DNA of 64,000 nucleotides from DASUNQ01 sp035536455 (GTDB lineage Bacteria > Acidobacteriota > Thermoanaerobaculia > Multivoradales > UBA5704), in assembly GCA_035536455.1 (NCBI GenBank), contig DATLOC010000052.1, forward strand, positions 67,923-131,922. Direction: 5' to 3'. This document shows, in pieces, positions 33,871 through 43,002 of the stretch (position 1 is the stretch's first letter; the number at the start of each line of letters is the position of its first letter). A program made the position numbers and the translations under genes. The notes under the pieces were generated by a model. The model had not been told where the DNA came from and did no database searches. It worked only from the letters and a program-made list of their open reading frames with translations.

Positions 33871-34090
33871 GGAGGTCCTCGCGGGTCCAGGTGCGGGGGC
33901 CGACCTCGGTCGGCTCCTCCTGCATAGCGCGCTTCAGGCGCTCGGCGGCGGCGCGGCGGCGGTCTTCGCGGGTCACCAGGTGGGCCAGATGGTCGCGGAC
34001 GAGCTGGTTGACGGTCGTTCCACGCTCGAGCGCTAGCCGGCGCGCGGCCTCGAGCACCTCGTCCTCGATCGCCAGGGTCAGGTTGCGCAT
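33860..34090 (-). CDS. Ribbon-helix-helix antitoxin (VapB-like)
   Basis: 76 residues. The N-terminal R-N-L-T-L-A-I-E-D-E-V-L-E-A-A-R-R is a ribbon-helix-helix DNA-binding start, and the charged C-terminus would bind the PIN toxin. It probably autoregulates the pair. Confidence 0.88.
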   Translation of the reverse strand: MRNLTLAIEDEVLEAARRLALERGTTVNQLVRDHLAHLVTREDRRRAAAERLKRAMQEEPTEVGPRTWTREDLHAR

Positions 34091-34138
34091 CCCCGCACCT
34101 CCACAGGATCAGTGTAGCACGTAACCTATGGGGTTCCG

Positions 34139-34432
34139 GAGGTCTTCCCCGGCACGTCGGATTGTCTACCCGGGTATCCGATGATCTTCCCGACGCTCCG
34201 GATGATCTTCCCGACTGCCGGGATGATCTTCCCGAGCAGCGAGATGATCTTCCTGCATGCCGGGATGATCTTCCTGATAATCTGGATGATCTTCCCGGTT
34301 AGCCGGTTGATTTACCCGTCAGATCGGCTAATCTTCCCGTCGCTCCAGATGATCATCCCGAGATTCGGGATAATCTTCCCGCGGCTCCGGATGATCATCC
34401 CGAGCATCCGGATGATCTTCCCGGCTCTCCGG
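34139..34432. repeat. Fourteen 21-bp tandem repeats
   Basis: Period of exactly 21 bases. Twelve good units (34181-34432) with core GATGATCTTCCCG and a variable 6-7 base tail, preceded by two degenerate units (34139-34180). Units differ mostly in the tail, so this is not a recent expansion. 21 bases is two helical turns, placing every core on one face of the DNA. The array ends 49 bases before the coiled-coil protein start, and the VapBC promoter region lies at its other end. Confidence 0.9.
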
Positions 34433-34481
34433 CGGCTTTCGCCGGCGGCTGGGGAGCGATCCTCGGCGAGAGGAGAAAGAC

Positions 34482-34868
34482 ATGCAGTCAACTGGAGATC
34501 GGCTCAAGACGTGGCGGGGGCTTTTCGAGGGGCTGAAAGCCCATCCCGAGGAGGCGGCCTTCCTCGGGCAGGAGCAGGCGGAGCTCGGCCGGTACATCCA
34601 GGAGCTCGACGACCTGCTCTACCAGGCCAACAAGCAAGAGGCGGGACTGCGCGAGGCAATGCGGCGGAAGCGGGAGGTCGAGGGGCTCGTCGCGGAGCTG
34701 TACGGCCGGATCGCCTACGCGTTGCGGGGACGGTACGGCAAGCGCAACCCCCTGCTCCACGGCTTCAGCATCGAGCCGCACGCGGAGCGCGGGGCGCGGA
34801 AGCGGGAGAAGGAGGAGAAGGAGAAGCCGGCCGAGACGCCGGCCGAGGCGCCGCCGGAGGCGGGCTAG
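34482..34868 (+). CDS. Coiled-coil protein of unknown function
   Basis: 128 residues, mostly helical: a probable coiled coil from ~35 to ~85 and a highly charged K/E-rich tail ending in P-A-E-T-P repeats. No signal peptide or known domain. GAGGAG 8 bases before the ATG supports the start. The upstream 21-bp repeat array may control it. Overlaps the convergent YihY gene by 4 bases. Confidence 0.7.
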   Translation: MQSTGDRLKTWRGLFEGLKAHPEEAAFLGQEQAELGRYIQELDDLLYQANKQEAGLREAMRRKREVEGLVAELYGRIAYALRGRYGKRNPLLHGFSIEPHAERGARKREKEEKEKPAETPAEAPPEAG

Positions 34869-35860
34869 CCCGACGCCTCGCGCCGCCGGCCCGGCCGGGT
34901 GAGGCGCGGCAGCCGCCGCGGGCGCCGGGGGGGCTTGGGCTCGATCGCCGGCAGGCCCTGGCGCTCGCGCAGCTCGCCGCGGGCGCGGGCGAGCTCGGAG
35001 TTGACCTCGCCGCCCATGAGGATGGCGAGGGCGATGAAGTAGAACCAGAGCAGCAGCACGATCACCGCCCCGAGCGAGCCGTAGGCCATGTTGATGGCGC
35101 CGAACTGCGCCAGGTAGCTCCGGAGCCCCCAGGTGGCGAGGACGAAGAGGGCGACGCCGAAGACCGCCCCCGGCGTCCCCCAGACGCGGTGCGGGCTCTT
35201 GCCCAGGTTGGGGGCGTAGTTGTAGATCATCTCGAAGGACACCAGCAGGAAGACCAGCACCACCGGCCACTGGAGGAAGCTCCAGAGGGTCTCGAGGAAG
35301 GGGTCCACCGCCAGGCGGTCGGCGATGAAGCCGACCAGAGCGTGGCCGTAGAGCATCAGCGCCAGGGCCGAGATGATGAACGCCGAGAAGATGACCGTCA
35401 GGATCAGCGCCGTCAGCCGCCGGTTCCACCAGGGGCGGGTCTCGCGCAGGCCGCAGGCGCGGTTGAGCGTGCGGCCGATGGCGATCATGCCGGTCGAGGC
35501 GACCCAGAGGGCGATGACGAGGCTGAGGTAGAGCTTCACCCCGTCGCGCCCCTGGGTGATCTCGTTGAGCGTGTTGATGAGGAGCCCGAAGACCTCGCCC
35601 GACGGCGCGATCCGCCGCAGGTAGCCGAAGAGCTCCATTCGCAGGGCCGCGCTCTCGCCGGCCATGTAGCCGAGGAGCGTCGTCAGGAAGACCAGGAGCG
35701 GGAAGACCGAGAAGAGGAAGTAGTAGGCCAGCTCGGCGCAGTGGCCGTAGAGGCTGTCCTCGTTCATGTCCTGATAGATGCGGCGGGCGAGATCCTTCCA
35801 GGTGAGCCCCTGCTTGCTCCAGAGCGTGGCCGTCCGCTGTCTCCGGGTGCGTCGTGGCAA
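34865..35860 (-). CDS. YihY/BrkB family inner-membrane protein
   Basis: 331 residues, about six membrane helices. Family hallmarks are A-Y-Y-F-L-F-S-V-F-P-L-L near residue 45, a Y-x-x-x-P-N segment (Y-N-Y-A-P-N) and Y-G-S-L-G-A-V-I-V-L-L-L-W at the end of the domain. A Pro/Arg-rich cytoplasmic tail follows. The start appears to be TTG at 35860 with GGGAGGA about 10 bases upstream. Function in the family is unclear (the old RNase BN label is withdrawn). Confidence 0.9.
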   Translation of the reverse strand: MPRRTRRQRTATLWSKQGLTWKDLARRIYQDMNEDSLYGHCAELAYYFLFSVFPLLVFLTTLLGYMAGESAALRMELFGYLRRIAPSGEVFGLLINTLNEITQGRDGVKLYLSLVIALWVASTGMIAIGRTLNRACGLRETRPWWNRRLTALILTVIFSAFIISALALMLYGHALVGFIADRLAVDPFLETLWSFLQWPVVLVFLLVSFEMIYNYAPNLGKSPHRVWGTPGAVFGVALFVLATWGLRSYLAQFGAINMAYGSLGAVIVLLLWFYFIALAILMGGEVNSELARARGELRERQGLPAIEPKPPRRPRRLPRLTRPGRRREASG

Positions 35861-35966
35861 GGGCGAGGTTCCTCCCGGAGACGCCGGTCTGCAAGATGCC
35901 GGCCGGAGCGGCGCCTTCCGCTAGAGTCTAGCGGCCCCGGACGGGGCCGCCACACGGGGGAAGGCA

Positions 35967-38048
35967 TTGAGCCGCAAGCGCGCCGAGGCGCGGATCCACG
36001 AGCTGGCCGCCGCGATCCGCCACCACGACTACCTCTACTACGTCCGCGACAGCCCGGAGGTCTCCGACGAGGAGTACGACCGCCTCTTCCGCGAGCTGCG
36101 CGACCTGGAGGACCGGCACCCGGAGCTGGTCGCTCCCGACTCCCCCACCCAGCGCGTCGCCGGCCAGCCGCTCGCGAGCTTCCCGACGATCGAGCACGCC
36201 GCACCGATGCTGTCGCTCGACTCCGACCAGGCGGAGGCGGCGCTGCGCCGCTTCGACGAGCGGGTACGCAAGGGCCTGGGGCCGGAGGCCGACGTCGCCT
36301 ACACCTTGGAGCCCAAGCTCGACGGCGCCTCGATCGAGCTGGTCTACCGCGAGGGGCGCCTGCACCAGGCCTCGACGCGCGGCGACGGCCGCGTCGGCGA
36401 GGGGGTGACGGAGAACGTCCGCACCATCCCGGCGGTGCCGCTCCGCTTGCACGACCGCCCTCGCCCGGTGCCGCCGTTCCTGGCGGTGCGCGGCGAGGTC
36501 ATCATGCGCGTTCGCGACTTCGAGAAGCTCAACGAGCGGCTCCTGGCCGAGGGGAAGGAGCCCTTCGCCAACCCGCGCAACGCCGCCGCCGGGGCGCTCC
36601 GCCAGCTCGACCCGCAGATCACCAAGGCGCGGCCGCTCGACCTCTACGCCTACGACGTCCTGCTGGCCAAGGGGTTCCCGGAGACGACGCAGGGGGACGT
36701 GCTGGCGGCGCTCGCCGATTGGGGGTTCCGGGTCAACGAGCTGACGGAACGGGCGGCGACGGCCGACGAGATCGTCGCCTACCACGGCGACCTGGAGCGC
36801 CGGCGCGACGACCTCGGCTACGAGATCGACGGCGTCGTCGTCAAGCTCGACGACCTGCCGGCGCGCGAGCGGCTGGGGTGGACCTCGCGCCACCCGCGCT
36901 GGGCCTTCGCCTTCAAGTTCCCGCCGCGCAAGGAGGTGACGAAGGTGCTGTCGATCGTCACCAGCGTCGGCCGCACCGGGGTGGTGACGCCGGTCGCGCT
37001 GCTCCTGCCCATCGAGCTCGGCGGCGTCACCGTCTCGCGCGCCACCCTGCACAACCGCGAAGAGGTGGCGCGCAAGGACATCCGCGAGGGGGACCGCGTG
37101 CGGGTGCAGCGCGCCGGGGACGTCATCCCGCAGGTCATCGAGCGGCTCGAGCCCGAGGGGGACGAGGCCGACCGGGCGCACGAGCGCGCCCCGGTCTGGC
37201 GGATGCCGGCCGAGTGCCCCTCCTGCGGCACGCCGCTCGTCGAGCGCGGCCCCTTCACCGTCTGCCCCAACGGCTTCCGCTGCCCGGCGCAGCTCGCCGG
37301 CCGCATCGTCCATCTCGCGGCGCGCGACGCTCTCGACATCGCCGGGCTCGGCGACGAGACGGCGAAGCTCTTCGTCACAGCAGGCCTCGTGCGGCAGCTC
37401 CCCGACCTCTTCGGCCTCGGCGTCGAGCAGCTCCTGCCGCTCGAGGGGTTCGCGCAGAAGTCGTCGGAAAAGCTGGTCGAGGCGATCGCCAAGGCCTCCC
37501 ACGCCGAGCTGCGGCGCTTCCTCTACGGGCTGGGGATCCCGGAGGTGGGCGAGACGGTGGCGCGCGACCTGGCGCTCCACTTCGGGAGCTTTGCCGGGCT
37601 GCGCGGGGCGTCGGCGGAGGCGCTCCAGGAGGTGCCGGGGGTCGGGCCCCGGATGGCCGAGGCGATCACCGCCTTCTTCGCCGACCCGGGCAACGCGGCG
37701 GTGCTCGACGAGCTGCTGGCCAGAATGAAGCTGAAGGAGGGGCCGCCGGCGGCGAAGGCGGCGGCGGCTGCGGAGCCCGAGGCGCCCCTGGCGGGGAAGA
37801 AGTTCGTCTTCACGGGGGGCCTGGCGCGGATCACCCGCCGGCGGGCGCAGGAGCTGGTAGAGGGGCTGGGTGGGAAGGCCGCGGGCTCGGTGAGCAAGGC
37901 GACGGACTACGTGGTGGTCGGCGAGGACGCCGGCTCGAAGGCCGAGGCCGCGCGGAAGCTCGGGGTCGAGACCCTCGACGAGGAGGGGTTCCTCGCCCTC
38001 CTTACCCAGCACGGGGTCGATCCGGCCGAGCTGGAACAGTCCGGCTAG
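35967..38048 (+). CDS. ligA: NAD-dependent DNA ligase LigA
   Basis: 693 residues, full length. Order: Ia domain, adenylation domain with nucleophile Lys in E-P-K-L-D-G-A-S, OB fold, zinc finger (C-P-S-C...C-P-N-G-F-R-C), HhH repeats (I-A-G-L-G, G-V-G-P-R-M-A), and a C-terminal BRCT domain after an A/E-rich linker. The start is TTG, fixed by GGGGGAAGG 2-8 bases upstream; no ATG or GTG fits. It seals nicks in replication and repair. Confidence 0.98.
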   Translation: MSRKRAEARIHELAAAIRHHDYLYYVRDSPEVSDEEYDRLFRELRDLEDRHPELVAPDSPTQRVAGQPLASFPTIEHAAPMLSLDSDQAEAALRRFDERVRKGLGPEADVAYTLEPKLDGASIELVYREGRLHQASTRGDGRVGEGVTENVRTIPAVPLRLHDRPRPVPPFLAVRGEVIMRVRDFEKLNERLLAEGKEPFANPRNAAAGALRQLDPQITKARPLDLYAYDVLLAKGFPETTQGDVLAALADWGFRVNELTERAATADEIVAYHGDLERRRDDLGYEIDGVVVKLDDLPARERLGWTSRHPRWAFAFKFPPRKEVTKVLSIVTSVGRTGVVTPVALLLPIELGGVTVSRATLHNREEVARKDIREGDRVRVQRAGDVIPQVIERLEPEGDEADRAHERAPVWRMPAECPSCGTPLVERGPFTVCPNGFRCPAQLAGRIVHLAARDALDIAGLGDETAKLFVTAGLVRQLPDLFGLGVEQLLPLEGFAQKSSEKLVEAIAKASHAELRRFLYGLGIPEVGETVARDLALHFGSFAGLRGASAEALQEVPGVGPRMAEAITAFFADPGNAAVLDELLARMKLKEGPPAAKAAAAAEPEAPLAGKKFVFTGGLARITRRRAQELVEGLGGKAAGSVSKATDYVVVGEDAGSKAEAARKLGVETLDEEGFLALLTQHGVDPAELEQSG

Positions 38049-38084
38049 CCGGCGCGTTCGTACTATCGCGTGGAGGAACCGAGA

Positions 38085-38606
38085 ATGTCCGAGAAGCTCA
38101 TCGCCTTCATCGTCTGCCTGGTGGTCGTCGTCGCCGGCGCCGCGCTCTACGCCGCGCCGCGAAAGACCGCCGCGAAAGGACGTCCGACCGTGAACGAGAA
38201 GACCGCGACCATCCAGAAGGTCGAGAAGACCGACGCCGAGTGGAAGGAGCAGCTCACCCCCGAGCAGTACAGCGTGCTGCGCAAGCAGGGCACCGAGCGC
38301 GCCTTCACCGGCAAGTACCACGACCACCACGAGAAGGGGACCTACGTCTGCGCCGCCTGCGGCCTGCCCCTCTTCTCCTCGGTGACCAAGTTCGAGTCCG
38401 GCACCGGCTGGCCGAGCTTCTGGCAGCCGATCGCGCCCCAGAACGTCGAGACCGAGAGCGACTGGGCCTTCGGCATGCGGCGGACGGAAGTCCACTGCGC
38501 CCGCTGCGGCGGCCACCTCGGCCACGTCTTCGAAGACGGCCCACCCCCGACCGGCCTCCGCTACTGCATCAACTCCGTCTCGCTGGGGTTCGAGAAGGGG
38601 AAGTAA
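38085..38606 (+). CDS. msrB: Peptide methionine-(R)-S-oxide reductase MsrB, membrane-anchored or secreted
   Basis: 173 residues. The N-terminal hydrophobic segment (residues ~5-25) is a signal anchor, absent from cytoplasmic MsrB. The domain has the zinc pairs C-A-A-C and C-A-R-C, F-x-S-G-T-G-W-P-S-F-W, and the catalytic Cys in R-Y-C-I-N-S. It likely repairs oxidised methionine in the envelope. Start at 38085 has GGAGG upstream. Confidence 0.95.
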   Translation: MSEKLIAFIVCLVVVVAGAALYAAPRKTAAKGRPTVNEKTATIQKVEKTDAEWKEQLTPEQYSVLRKQGTERAFTGKYHDHHEKGTYVCAACGLPLFSSVTKFESGTGWPSFWQPIAPQNVETESDWAFGMRRTEVHCARCGGHLGHVFEDGPPPTGLRYCINSVSLGFEKGK

Positions 38607-38733
38607 TCCCGTGGCACGTCCTCTGCACGAATCCCGCGCCTGAGGCGGCTTGCCGGCGGCTGCGTGGGGATTCCGCGCGGGTGGGCAGCCGGTGGCGAGC
38701 CTGCCTCGATCTCATCCTCGTAACATCCCCGCA

Positions 38734-40488
38734 GTGACCAACGCCGAGATCGCGCGCGTGCTCCAGGAGGTGGCGGACGTGCTGGAGATCCGGCAGGAAG
38801 ACTCCTTCCGGATCCGCGCCTACCGCAACGCGGCGCGCACGGTCGAGGTGCAGACGGAGCCGCTGGAGCGGCTCGTCGCCGAGGCGCGGCCGCTCACCGC
38901 GCTGCCGGGGATCGGCAAGCAGATGGCGGCGCATATCGGCGAGCTGGTCCAAACCGGCACCCTCGCCTACCGCGACGAGCTGTTGGCCGAGATCCCGCGC
39001 TCGCTGATCGACCTGATGCGCCTCCCGGCCGTCGGTCCGAAACGCGCGCTCCGCCTCTACCGGGAGCTGGGGATCCAGACCGTCGAAGGGCTCGAGGAAG
39101 CGGCGCGCGGCGGGCGGATCGCCCCTCTCTCCGGCTTCGGCGCCAAGAGCCAGCAGAAGATCCTCGACGGGATCGCCGCGGCGCGCCAGTACACCGGCCG
39201 CCTCCTCCTCGCCACCGCCGAGCGGCACGTCGAGCCGCTCCTCGCCTACCTGCGCTTGGGGCCGCCCGAGGCCCGGGTCGAGGTCGCCGGCAGCTACCGC
39301 CGACGCTGCGAGACGATCGGCGACATCGACCTCCTGGCCGTCGGCGAGCCCGGGGCCGCCGGCCAGCCCGCCGTCATGGCCCGCTTCCTCGCCTACCCGC
39401 AGATCGAGCGCGTGCTGATGGCCGGCGACACGCGCGGCACCGTCGTCCTCGGCTCGGGGCTGCAGGTGGACCTGCGCGTCGTGCCGCCGGAGGGTTGGGG
39501 CGCCGCGCTCGTCTACTTCACCGGGTCGAAGGAGCACAACGTCAAGCTCCGCCAGCGCGCCCTGCACCAGAAAAAGCGGGTCTCGGAGTACGGCGTCTAC
39601 CGCCTGGAAGGGGAGAAGGAGGTCGAGCGCCTCGCCGGCGCCGAGGAGGCGGACGTCTACGCCGCCGTCGGCCTCCCCTGGATCCCCCCCGAGCTGCGCG
39701 AGGACCGCGGCGAGATCGAGGCGGCGGCGCGCGGCGTCCTCCCGGAGTTGCTGCGCCTGGAGGACCTGCGCGGCGACCTCCACCTCCACTCCACTTGGTC
39801 AGACGGCTCGGAGACGATCGAGTCGATGCTCACCGCCTGCGCCGCCAAAGGCTACGAGTACATTGCCCTGACCGACCACAGCAAGGCGCTGCCGATGGTG
39901 CGCGGGCTCGACGAGCTGCGGCTGGAGCTGCAGTGGGCCGAGATCGGGGCGGTCGCGACGCGGCACCCGGAGATCCGTCTCCTCAAGGGCCTAGAGGTGG
40001 ACATCCTGGCCGACGGCTCGCTCGACCTGGCCGACGACCACCTCGCCCGCCTCGACGTCGTCGTTGTCTCCCTGCACAGCCGCTTCGACCTGCCGGCGGC
40101 CGAGCAGACGGCGCGGGTGCTGCGGGCGCTGGAGCACCCGGCGGTGTCGATCTGGGCTCACCCAACCGCGCGGATGATCAACCGCCGCCGCCCGGTCGAC
40201 CTGGACCTGGAGACCGTCCTGGCGCGCGCCGCCGAGCTGGGGGTGGCGGTCGAGCTCAACTCCAGCCCCAACCGCCTCGACTTGAGCGACGCCAACCTCC
40301 TCCTCGCCAAGCGCCTCGGCTGCAAGATCGTCGTCTCGACCGACGCCCACCGCATCCGCGAGCTCGACTACATGCGCTATGGCGTCGAGCAGGCCCGCCG
40401 CGCCGGGCTGACCGCCGCGGACCTCCTCAACACCCGCTCCCTCCCGGACTTCCTGGCGGCTCTGCGCGTCAGCCGCCGGCGACCGTGA
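38734..40488 (+). CDS. polX: DNA polymerase/3'-5' exonuclease PolX
   Basis: 584 residues from a GTG start. N-terminal Pol-beta-like polymerase: HhH segments, G-S-Y-R-R-R and D-I-D with a third Asp in V-D-L-R-V-V. C-terminal PHP nuclease with D-L-H-L-H-S, T-D-H-S, H-P-T and D-A-H-R metal ligands. All are intact. It fills gaps in base-excision repair. The upstream frame to 38650 is rejected as Arg/Pro-rich and non-conserved. It overlaps the convergent lipoprotein gene by 20 bases. Confidence 0.96.
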   Translation: MTNAEIARVLQEVADVLEIRQEDSFRIRAYRNAARTVEVQTEPLERLVAEARPLTALPGIGKQMAAHIGELVQTGTLAYRDELLAEIPRSLIDLMRLPAVGPKRALRLYRELGIQTVEGLEEAARGGRIAPLSGFGAKSQQKILDGIAAARQYTGRLLLATAERHVEPLLAYLRLGPPEARVEVAGSYRRRCETIGDIDLLAVGEPGAAGQPAVMARFLAYPQIERVLMAGDTRGTVVLGSGLQVDLRVVPPEGWGAALVYFTGSKEHNVKLRQRALHQKKRVSEYGVYRLEGEKEVERLAGAEEADVYAAVGLPWIPPELREDRGEIEAAARGVLPELLRLEDLRGDLHLHSTWSDGSETIESMLTACAAKGYEYIALTDHSKALPMVRGLDELRLELQWAEIGAVATRHPEIRLLKGLEVDILADGSLDLADDHLARLDVVVVSLHSRFDLPAAEQTARVLRALEHPAVSIWAHPTARMINRRRPVDLDLETVLARAAELGVAVELNSSPNRLDLSDANLLLAKRLGCKIVVSTDAHRIRELDYMRYGVEQARRAGLTAADLLNTRSLPDFLAALRVSRRRP

Positions 40489-40960
40489 AGCTCCAGGCGT
40501 ACGAGTAGGCGGCGCCCCGGTCGTCGACGAACCGCACCTCGGCGCGGTGCTCGCCGGCCGCCAGCGGAGCGGGTGGCGTGTAGGAGATGTCGGCCTGGCT
40601 CGGCGGTACGTCCTCCGTGGCGCCGACCCGCGCGGCGGCCGTCACGTCCTCGCCATCCAGCAGCAGCCGCAGCGAGGTGGGAGAGACCGGCCGCTCGCCG
40701 CGCGTCAGATCGAGACGCACGATGATGACGACAGCATCGGCGGCGACCTGCGCGCCCTCGGCGGGCGCGACGGAGGCGATTTGCACCGGCCGCTCGGCCT
40801 GGCCGGCGCTCTGCGCCGCCGGCGGCGCCGCCGCGGGCGCCGGCGCCGGCGCGGCGGCGCACCGGCAGCCGAAGAGCGCCAGGCAGACGAGGACGGACGC
40901 CGGCCCGAAGACCGGCGTCCGCCGCGCCGTCCCGGCCGCGGGAGCGGCGCTACTTCTCAC
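40469..40960 (-). CDS. Lipoprotein with Ig-like C-terminal domain
   Basis: 163 residues from a GTG overlapping the subtilase stop by 11 bases. Lipobox L-F-G-C near residue 31, an Ala/Pro linker, then an Ig-like/Big-type domain (S-V-A-P-A-E-G-A-Q-V, L-L-L-D-G-E-D-V-T, A-G-E-H-R-A-E-V-R-F). It is probably an outer-membrane lipoprotein; the partner could be the co-transcribed subtilase. Confidence 0.75.
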   Translation of the reverse strand: MRSSAAPAAGTARRTPVFGPASVLVCLALFGCRCAAAPAPAPAAAPPAAQSAGQAERPVQIASVAPAEGAQVAADAVVIIVRLDLTRGERPVSPTSLRLLLDGEDVTAAARVGATEDVPPSQADISYTPPAPLAAGEHRAEVRFVDDRGAAYSYAWSFTVAGG

Positions 40961-42890
40961 GCGTCCCCCGCCACCAGGCAACCCCCAGGTACTCGGAGGA
41001 GCCGTCGAACCGGTAGGCATTGACCTGCGCCGTGTAGGTGCCGCTGGACGGGGCGGTGAACTCGACGATCTCATAGGAATTCTCCCAGCTAGCCGACCCC
41101 CCCATCCAGGCCCCTCCGGGACCCGTGACCACGAGGTCGAGGTCGGCGTTGAGGACGTCCGTCGTCGGCGCCGTCCCGCCCGAGGGGGCGTTGGCGTTCG
41201 AGTCCCAGGCGATGACGACGCGCACCGTCTGGCCGGTCGTGGCGGTGAAAGTGTACGTCTTCGGGAAGTCGGTCTTGACGAAGGTCCCGTGCTGCTCGCC
41301 CCCCGCCGCTCCGCTCACGACGTCGTCGGCCGAGTCGCACTCGATGCCGCCGGCGCCGTCGTGCTCGCTCAACCGCGTGCTCCCCTCGAGGTTGACGACG
41401 GCCGAGGCCATGAGCACCGCCTTGACCGACTCCGGCCAGCTGCGGAGCACGCTGTTGCGCTGCATCAGCAGCGCGGCGCACCCCGCCACGTGGGGTGCCG
41501 CGAAGCTGGTCCCCGTGCCGCCGCCGCTGCAGGTGCTTGGACCGGTGCAAGCGGTCGTGGTGATGTTGGTACCGGGGCCGGCGACCTCGGGCTTCTCGCG
41601 GTCGCTGTGGGGTGAGGCGGGGTCCCCGAAGCACGAGCCGCCGGGGTCGGTGGTGTTCATCACGTCGTTGCCGTTGGCCGCGGTGCCCATGTCATCGTAG
41701 TTGCCGACGGTGATGATGTTCCACCCTTTCCCGGGACTGGTGACGTTGAAGGCCGGACCGCCGCACGTGAAGCTCTTGTTCCCCGACGACTTGGTCATCG
41801 TCACCGCGCGGAAGCGGACGACGTAGTCGACGTAGCGGTCGAGGCCGACGAGCGCGCTCGACGAATCGACGCCGAAGCTGTAGTTGATCACCCGCGCGCC
41901 GTTGTTGATCGCCCAGTCGGTGCAGGCCATGATGTGAGCGTCGCCGCTGCTCTGGGCGTTGCCGCTGAGGAGGGCGGGCGCGCCGGGGGCGGTGCCGCGG
42001 TTCGTGGCGTGGGTGCTGGCGATGATCCCGGCCACCCCGGAGGCGTGGGCGGCGATCGGCGAGTTCGCCAGGGTGTTGCAGTAGGTGCCGTCGGCGAGGT
42101 TGTCGTGGCCGAAGTAGATGGCGCCGCCTTCGACGACGGCGATCGGGACCCCGGTGCCGGTGAAGCCGCGGCCCCACACCGTCGGCGCGTCGATCGCCGG
42201 CACCGAGACGTTGAGCTCGTCGCGGTAGACGCGCGCGAGGTAGATGGCGTCCACCTCGCCGCGGGCTTCGAGCGACCGGAGCTGGTTGTTGGGCACGCTG
42301 ACCACCAGCACCGGGGCGTTCTCGGCCTGGTACTCGACCTTCCAGCCCTGGCCCCGGGCGTAGTCGCGCAGCCCCTGCGTCGCCCTCACGTGGTGCTCGC
42401 GAAATCCCCGCCGCGCGGCGTCTGCGCTCTCGGCGGTGGCCCCCTCGCGGTCGTCCCGCGGCGGCGGCCCAGGCGTCCTCACCCAGACGACGACCGTCGT
42501 GCGCTCGTCTGCCGGGCGCCCGCGCACCTTCTCGACCAGCTCCTTCTCCTGCTTGCCGACGAAGTCGGCGCGCCGCCGCTCCGCCAGCATCTGCTCCACC
42601 CTCTCGCGCGGCGCCTCGCGGCCGGCGGCGTCGAGGTCGACCACCTCGATGCGGCCGCTCTTGGGGTGGACGACCTTGACGCGGCTGTAGTCTTCGACCT
42701 TCGCTTCGGAGACGGCCTGCAGCTCGCCGGCGTCGACCTGCAGCCGGGAGGCGGCGATGCGCACCGCGGCGGCGGCCCCGGCACCGGTGACCTGGGCCTG
42801 CGGGCCGTTAGGGAGGGCCTGCACGGCGGCGGCCGGGAGGAGGCCGACGAGCAGGAAAACCAACGGGACGACGGTCCGCCAGTTTCGCAT
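40950..42890 (-). CDS. Secreted subtilisin-like serine peptidase (S8) with altered Asp motif
   Basis: 646 residues. Signal peptide, an inhibitor-like propeptide (~40-200), an S8 domain (~215-530), and a C-terminal P/pre-peptidase-like beta domain. The catalytic Ser motif G-T-S-F-A-A-P-H is standard and the His motif reads A-H-A-S-G-V-A-G, but the usual D-(T/S)-G reads V-V-E-G-G, placing Glu where Asp is expected. AAGGAG 7 bases before the ATG fixes the start. Activity may be retained, altered or lost. Confidence 0.9.
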   Translation of the reverse strand: MRNWRTVVPLVFLLVGLLPAAAVQALPNGPQAQVTGAGAAAAVRIAASRLQVDAGELQAVSEAKVEDYSRVKVVHPKSGRIEVVDLDAAGREAPRERVEQMLAERRRADFVGKQEKELVEKVRGRPADERTTVVVWVRTPGPPPRDDREGATAESADAARRGFREHHVRATQGLRDYARGQGWKVEYQAENAPVLVVSVPNNQLRSLEARGEVDAIYLARVYRDELNVSVPAIDAPTVWGRGFTGTGVPIAVVEGGAIYFGHDNLADGTYCNTLANSPIAAHASGVAGIIASTHATNRGTAPGAPALLSGNAQSSGDAHIMACTDWAINNGARVINYSFGVDSSSALVGLDRYVDYVVRFRAVTMTKSSGNKSFTCGGPAFNVTSPGKGWNIITVGNYDDMGTAANGNDVMNTTDPGGSCFGDPASPHSDREKPEVAGPGTNITTTACTGPSTCSGGGTGTSFAAPHVAGCAALLMQRNSVLRSWPESVKAVLMASAVVNLEGSTRLSEHDGAGGIECDSADDVVSGAAGGEQHGTFVKTDFPKTYTFTATTGQTVRVVIAWDSNANAPSGGTAPTTDVLNADLDLVVTGPGGAWMGGSASWENSYEIVEFTAPSSGTYTAQVNAYRFDGSSEYLGVAWWRGTREK

Positions 42891-43002
42891 GTCTTTTCTC
42901 CTTTTGTTTTAGTATAGCCGAAAATCGGCGTTCGGTTCCTCCCGCTAAACTCCGGCTCGAGTTTCACCGTAGAAGACGGCGCCAGCCATGCGAGGACTCC
43001 AG

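Noticed and set aside
33163..33927. 254-codon plus-strand frame over the VapC region
   Set aside because: Antisense to a clear PIN toxin with complete motifs and codon bias on the minus strand.
34139..34432. CRISPR array
   Set aside because: Units are contiguous 21-bp tandem repeats with 6-7 base variable tails; there are no 25-40 base spacers and no cas genes.
34181..38737. A 1518-codon plus-strand open frame beginning in the 21-bp repeats (M-I-F-P heptads)
   Set aside because: A stop-free 21-base unit gives an open frame automatically. The rest runs out of frame through the yihY and ligA genes and is Arg/Pro-rich; no ribosome-binding site.
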